From positions 1 through 64,000 of the forward strand of contig CAYHCF010000005.1 in assembly GCA_964355075.1 (NCBI GenBank): 64,000 nt of DNA, in the 5' to 3' direction. This stretch comes from B1 sp964355075 (GTDB lineage Bacteria > Bacteroidota > Bacteroidia > UKL13-3). Shown here piece by piece: positions 61,585 through 64,000 of this stretch (positions are counted from its first letter, which is position 1; each line of letters starts with the position of its first letter). A program made the translations under genes and the position numbers. Under the pieces are notes generated by a model. The model ran no database searches. It was not told the origin of the DNA and saw only the letters and a list, made by a program, of their open reading frames with translations.

Positions 61585-62220
61585 ATGGACAACCCTAATA
61601 TTCCGGAAGAGGATGAAAATGGTATAGATAAGAATGAAACCATTGAGAATATTGATGAAACGGAAAATGATTCAAGGCTGCGAAATAATATTGAATTAGA
61701 AAAGTATGATCGGAGACAACGATTTAAAAGGAGAGTTAAACGTGCCATAAGCGTTCTTTTGCTAATCGGTTTGATTGGATTTGGAATTTATTACTTTTTA
61801 CTGGATAATGAAGAGACAATCATTTCTACAGCTACCAAAGATACTACCAATATAAATGATGCGTTTTCAACCCATATCAAAACAGATGTATTCGTACCTA
61901 ACCATCCTAATTGTCAGGTTTGTAAAGGTGTTGGCACGATACGAAAAATCGGAAACCCTGATTGTTCAGCCTGTAAAGGCAATGGAACCATCATATGTGA
62001 TAAATGCAAAAAAGGCAAAACGATTTGCCGGAAATGCAATGGGGCAAAATTTGTCTCCGGCTTACAATGCCCCAACTGTTGGGGTGATGGAATGATTGAC
62101 TGTGATTTTTGTAATGGAGAAGGTCATAATATATGCAAGAACTGTAAAGGAAATGGTAAAATTATTGGACCCATAAATGAGTCTTGTATTAATTGCTATG
62201 GAACCGGAGTCCTGTTTTAA
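61585..62220 (+). CDS. Membrane protein with DnaJ-type cysteine-rich zinc-finger repeats
   Basis: 211 residues. Acidic N-terminus rich in Asp/Glu/Asn, then one membrane helix (about 55-75, AISVLLLIGLIGFGIYYFLL). A C-terminal region of repeated CxxCxGxG units follows: CQVCKGVG, CSACKGNG, CDKCKKG, CRKCNGA, CPNCWGDG, CDFCNGEG, CKNCKGNG, CINCYGTG. Eight such units would bind about four zinc ions, twice the number in DnaJ itself. No J domain. Possibly a membrane-tethered protein-folding or thiol-handling module; the partner is unknown. Lies 105 bp after the MFS gene. Confidence 0.8.
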   Translation: MDNPNIPEEDENGIDKNETIENIDETENDSRLRNNIELEKYDRRQRFKRRVKRAISVLLLIGLIGFGIYYFLLDNEETIISTATKDTTNINDAFSTHIKTDVFVPNHPNCQVCKGVGTIRKIGNPDCSACKGNGTIICDKCKKGKTICRKCNGAKFVSGLQCPNCWGDGMIDCDFCNGEGHNICKNCKGNGKIIGPINESCINCYGTGVLF

Positions 62221-62298
62221 TTAACCCGGAAACAGGATCATGCTCATTTGCACGTCCTCACTCAAATTTTTCATATACTTGCAGCCAATAATATTGAA

Positions 62299-63558
62299 TT
62301 GAAATCATTTACAATTGTATTTAACCAAATTTTGGAATCTGTCTTTTTTGCCTTTGAAGCATTAAAGAGCAATCGTTTCAGAACCTTTTTATCTACTTTG
62401 GGTATTACCATAGGTATCTTTTGTATTATCATGGTTTTGAGCATTGTGGATTCCCTTCAGAAAAACTTGCAAAACAGTGTGGAAAGTTTAGGAAAAGATG
62501 TTGCTTTTATCGAAAAATGGCCGTGGGAATTTGGCCCCGATTATAAATGGTGGCAATACATGAACAGACCCAATCCCACTTTGGATGAATTGAAAAAAGT
62601 GGAAACCCAAACTACCCTGAGTAAAGCATTTGCCCTTACCATCGATATCCCCAATTCTGTTCTGAAATATAAAAATAACAATGCCGAAGGAGTACGGGGT
62701 AATGCAGTGTCTCATGGCTATTCTGATGTCCGAGATTTTGACTTTCAGGAGGGAAGGTATTTTACCGAAAGTGAATCAAACAATGGTGATCATGTTGTGA
62801 TTATTGGATCGGCGATATCAGAAAATTTATTCCCAAATATAAATCCCATGGAACGGGAGATTACGATCAGAGGGATTAAATTCAGGGTGATTGGCATATT
62901 TAAAAAAGAAGGCGAGAGTTTGTTAGGAAACAGTCTGGACAATTTATACCTGATTCCGGTTAAGGCGGCTGCAAATTATATAAGGATAAATAGCGATCGG
63001 GTTAACAGCCGTATCCAGGTAAAAGCAAAAGATGGAGTTTCGGTTGATCTGCTTGAAAATGAATTGAAAGGTATTATGAGAAGTATTAGAAAACTCAGAC
63101 CCTTTGAAGAACAGAATTTTGCACTTAATAAAACAACTTTGCTATCGGAACCATTGAAACAATTATTCAGCGTGGTAACCGTTGCAGGTTGGATAATAGG
63201 TGGATTTGCCATGTTGGTTGGCGGATTTGGCATTGCCAATATTATGTTTGTGAGCGTGAAGGAAAGGACACAACAGATAGGCATACAAAAATCATTAGGA
63301 GCTAAAAACTATTTCATTTTAATTGAATTTTTGGTAGAAGCTATTGTATTATGCCTGGCAGGAGGTTTAATAGGGTTATTGAATGTGTACCTGATTACCT
63401 TAGGTGTAAAATACTATTTTGACTTAAATTTATTTTTAAGTGCAGGAAATATTTTTACCGGTTTGTTTGTTTCAATAGTGATCGGTTTGATTTCCGGCTT
63501 TATTCCTGCTTTTACAGCCTCTCGCCTGGACCCGGTTGAAGCCATGCGGGCAAAATAA
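62299..63558 (+). CDS. MacB/FtsX-type ABC transporter permease
   Basis: 419 residues from the TTG at 62299 (MKSFTIVFNQILESVFFAFEAL-like start); the frame opens at a TTG 17 codons earlier. Four membrane helices: one at the N-terminus (FRTFLSTLGITIGIFCIIMVLSI), then a periplasmic MacB core domain (about 50-280, with YSDVRDFDFQEGRYFTESE). The FtsX triple helix follows (AGWIIGGFAMLVGGFGIANIMFVSVKERTQQIGIQKSLGAK, and GLISGFIPAFTASRLDPVEAMR). Needs a separate ATPase; none is adjacent, and the LolD-like ATPase gene at 18580 is a distant candidate. Substrate unknown. Confidence 0.88.
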   Translation: MKSFTIVFNQILESVFFAFEALKSNRFRTFLSTLGITIGIFCIIMVLSIVDSLQKNLQNSVESLGKDVAFIEKWPWEFGPDYKWWQYMNRPNPTLDELKKVETQTTLSKAFALTIDIPNSVLKYKNNNAEGVRGNAVSHGYSDVRDFDFQEGRYFTESESNNGDHVVIIGSAISENLFPNINPMEREITIRGIKFRVIGIFKKEGESLLGNSLDNLYLIPVKAAANYIRINSDRVNSRIQVKAKDGVSVDLLENELKGIMRSIRKLRPFEEQNFALNKTTLLSEPLKQLFSVVTVAGWIIGGFAMLVGGFGIANIMFVSVKERTQQIGIQKSLGAKNYFILIEFLVEAIVLCLAGGLIGLLNVYLITLGVKYYFDLNLFLSAGNIFTGLFVSIVIGLISGFIPAFTASRLDPVEAMRAK

Positions 63559-63587
63559 TTACTTTTTTTGTTTCCTTTTATACCGGC

Positions 63588-63595
63588 TATATTTG
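63588..63595 (+). promoter_or_regulatory. Candidate -7 element abutting the glycosyltransferase start
   Basis: TATATTTG, a full -7 match, only 4 bp before the ATG at 63600, with TTG at 63568-63570 (17-bp spacer). If used, the mRNA would be nearly leaderless. Confidence 0.4.
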
Positions 63596-63599
63596 AAAG

Positions 63600-64000
63600 A
63601 TGTTTGTAAGTGGAGTTACCATTGTGAGGAATGCGATAAAATACGATTACCCGGTTAAGGAATCTATTGAATCGATCTTGCCCATCTGCGATGAGGTAAT
63701 TGTATTGGTAGGCGATTCGGAAGACAACACCCTGGAACTGATCCAATCCATTCATTCTGATAAAATAAAAATTTACGATTCCATTTGGGACAATCAGCTT
63801 CGGGAGGGTGGACGGGTTCTGGCTATTGAAACCAACAAAGCGCTAAAGTTGGTAAATCCGGAAGCAGATTGGTGTTTCTATATTCAGGCCGATGAAGTGT
63901 TGCATGAGAAGTATATTCCCCAAATAAGAGAAGTCATGAAAACCTATTTAAGAAATAGGCAGGTGGAAGGATTACTTTTTGCGTACAAACATTTTTTTGG
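63600..64000 (+). CDS. Glycosyltransferase family 2, truncated at window edge
   Basis: The first 133 codons of a gene that runs off the right edge. Translation begins MFVSGVTIVRNAIKYDYPVK and continues ESIESILPICDEVIVLVGDSEDNTLELI, the donor-binding unit of GT2 proteins. The acidic metal-binding motif appears as WCFYIQADEVLHEKY near residue 99. Members of this subgroup often act in capsule or O-antigen synthesis; acceptor unknown. Starts 42 bp after the MacB-like permease stop. Confidence 0.82.
   Translation, partial: MFVSGVTIVRNAIKYDYPVKESIESILPICDEVIVLVGDSEDNTLELIQSIHSDKIKIYDSIWDNQLREGGRVLAIETNKALKLVNPEADWCFYIQADEVLHEKYIPQIREVMKTYLRNRQVEGLLFAYKHFF

Overview
The window reads as a chromosomal segment of a Bacteroidota bacterium. 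The evidence is: two large secreted proteins with type IX secretion C-terminal sorting domains; several families largely confined to this phylum (DUF4290, DUF3822, a CCDC81-like HU protein with a SPOR tail, DUF4369/TlpA proteins); BshB1 of bacillithiol synthesis; Sec-type (clade II) nitrous oxide reductase; and repeated -7 boxes of the form TAnnTTTG. No rRNA, tRNA, CRISPR array, insertion sequence or prophage was found. Both ends cut genes: a GH92 mannosidase on the left and a family 2 glycosyltransferase on the right.

The left half (1-39 kb) is mostly housekeeping in short, often divergent or overlapping units. It holds recN, dapD, ung, a 1175-residue pyruvate:ferredoxin oxidoreductase, a RES/Xre toxin-antitoxin pair overlapping ispE, plsC-like and pyrE genes, the DUF3822-rsmD-coaD unit, mutS, two NOL1/NOP2-type RNA m5C methyltransferases, a TlpA-like redox lipid-surface protein, bshB1 and a triple-LysM protein.

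The right half (39-61.5 kb) looks like an anaerobic-respiration and nitrogen-oxide neighbourhood. It has a Crp/Fnr regulator carrying all four cysteines expected of an oxygen-sensing FNR. It then has an MbnP/diheme-peroxidase pair, nadA-nadB, a NorC/NorB-like pair, a tyrosine phenol-lyase and an Rrf2/NsrR-like Fe-S regulator. A tryptophan 2,3-dioxygenase-like gene follows, and then cytochrome c-nosZ-nosL-nosD-nosF-nosY. Six FNR-like dyads ([AT]TGA[CT]-N4-[AG]TCA[AT]) lie upstream of nifJ, the fnr gene itself, the MbnP/nadA divergent region (two boxes 22 bp apart), the fasciclin/nsrR-like divergent region and the nos operon. In two cases a -7-like element lies 32-33 bp from the box centre, as expected for activation from about -41.5. 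I infer a local FNR regulon linking fermentation, peroxide handling, NAD synthesis and N2O respiration.

Three observations stand out. First, the NorB-like subunit keeps the cNOR framework but lacks the equivalents of the FeB histidine and glutamate and has Met in place of the second low-spin-haem histidine. Second, the intergenic gaps carry arrays of 7-bp units with different sequences but the same period, several of which run into the 3' ends of genes. Third, an 86-nt imperfect palindrome and other unexplained hairpins lie outside genes.
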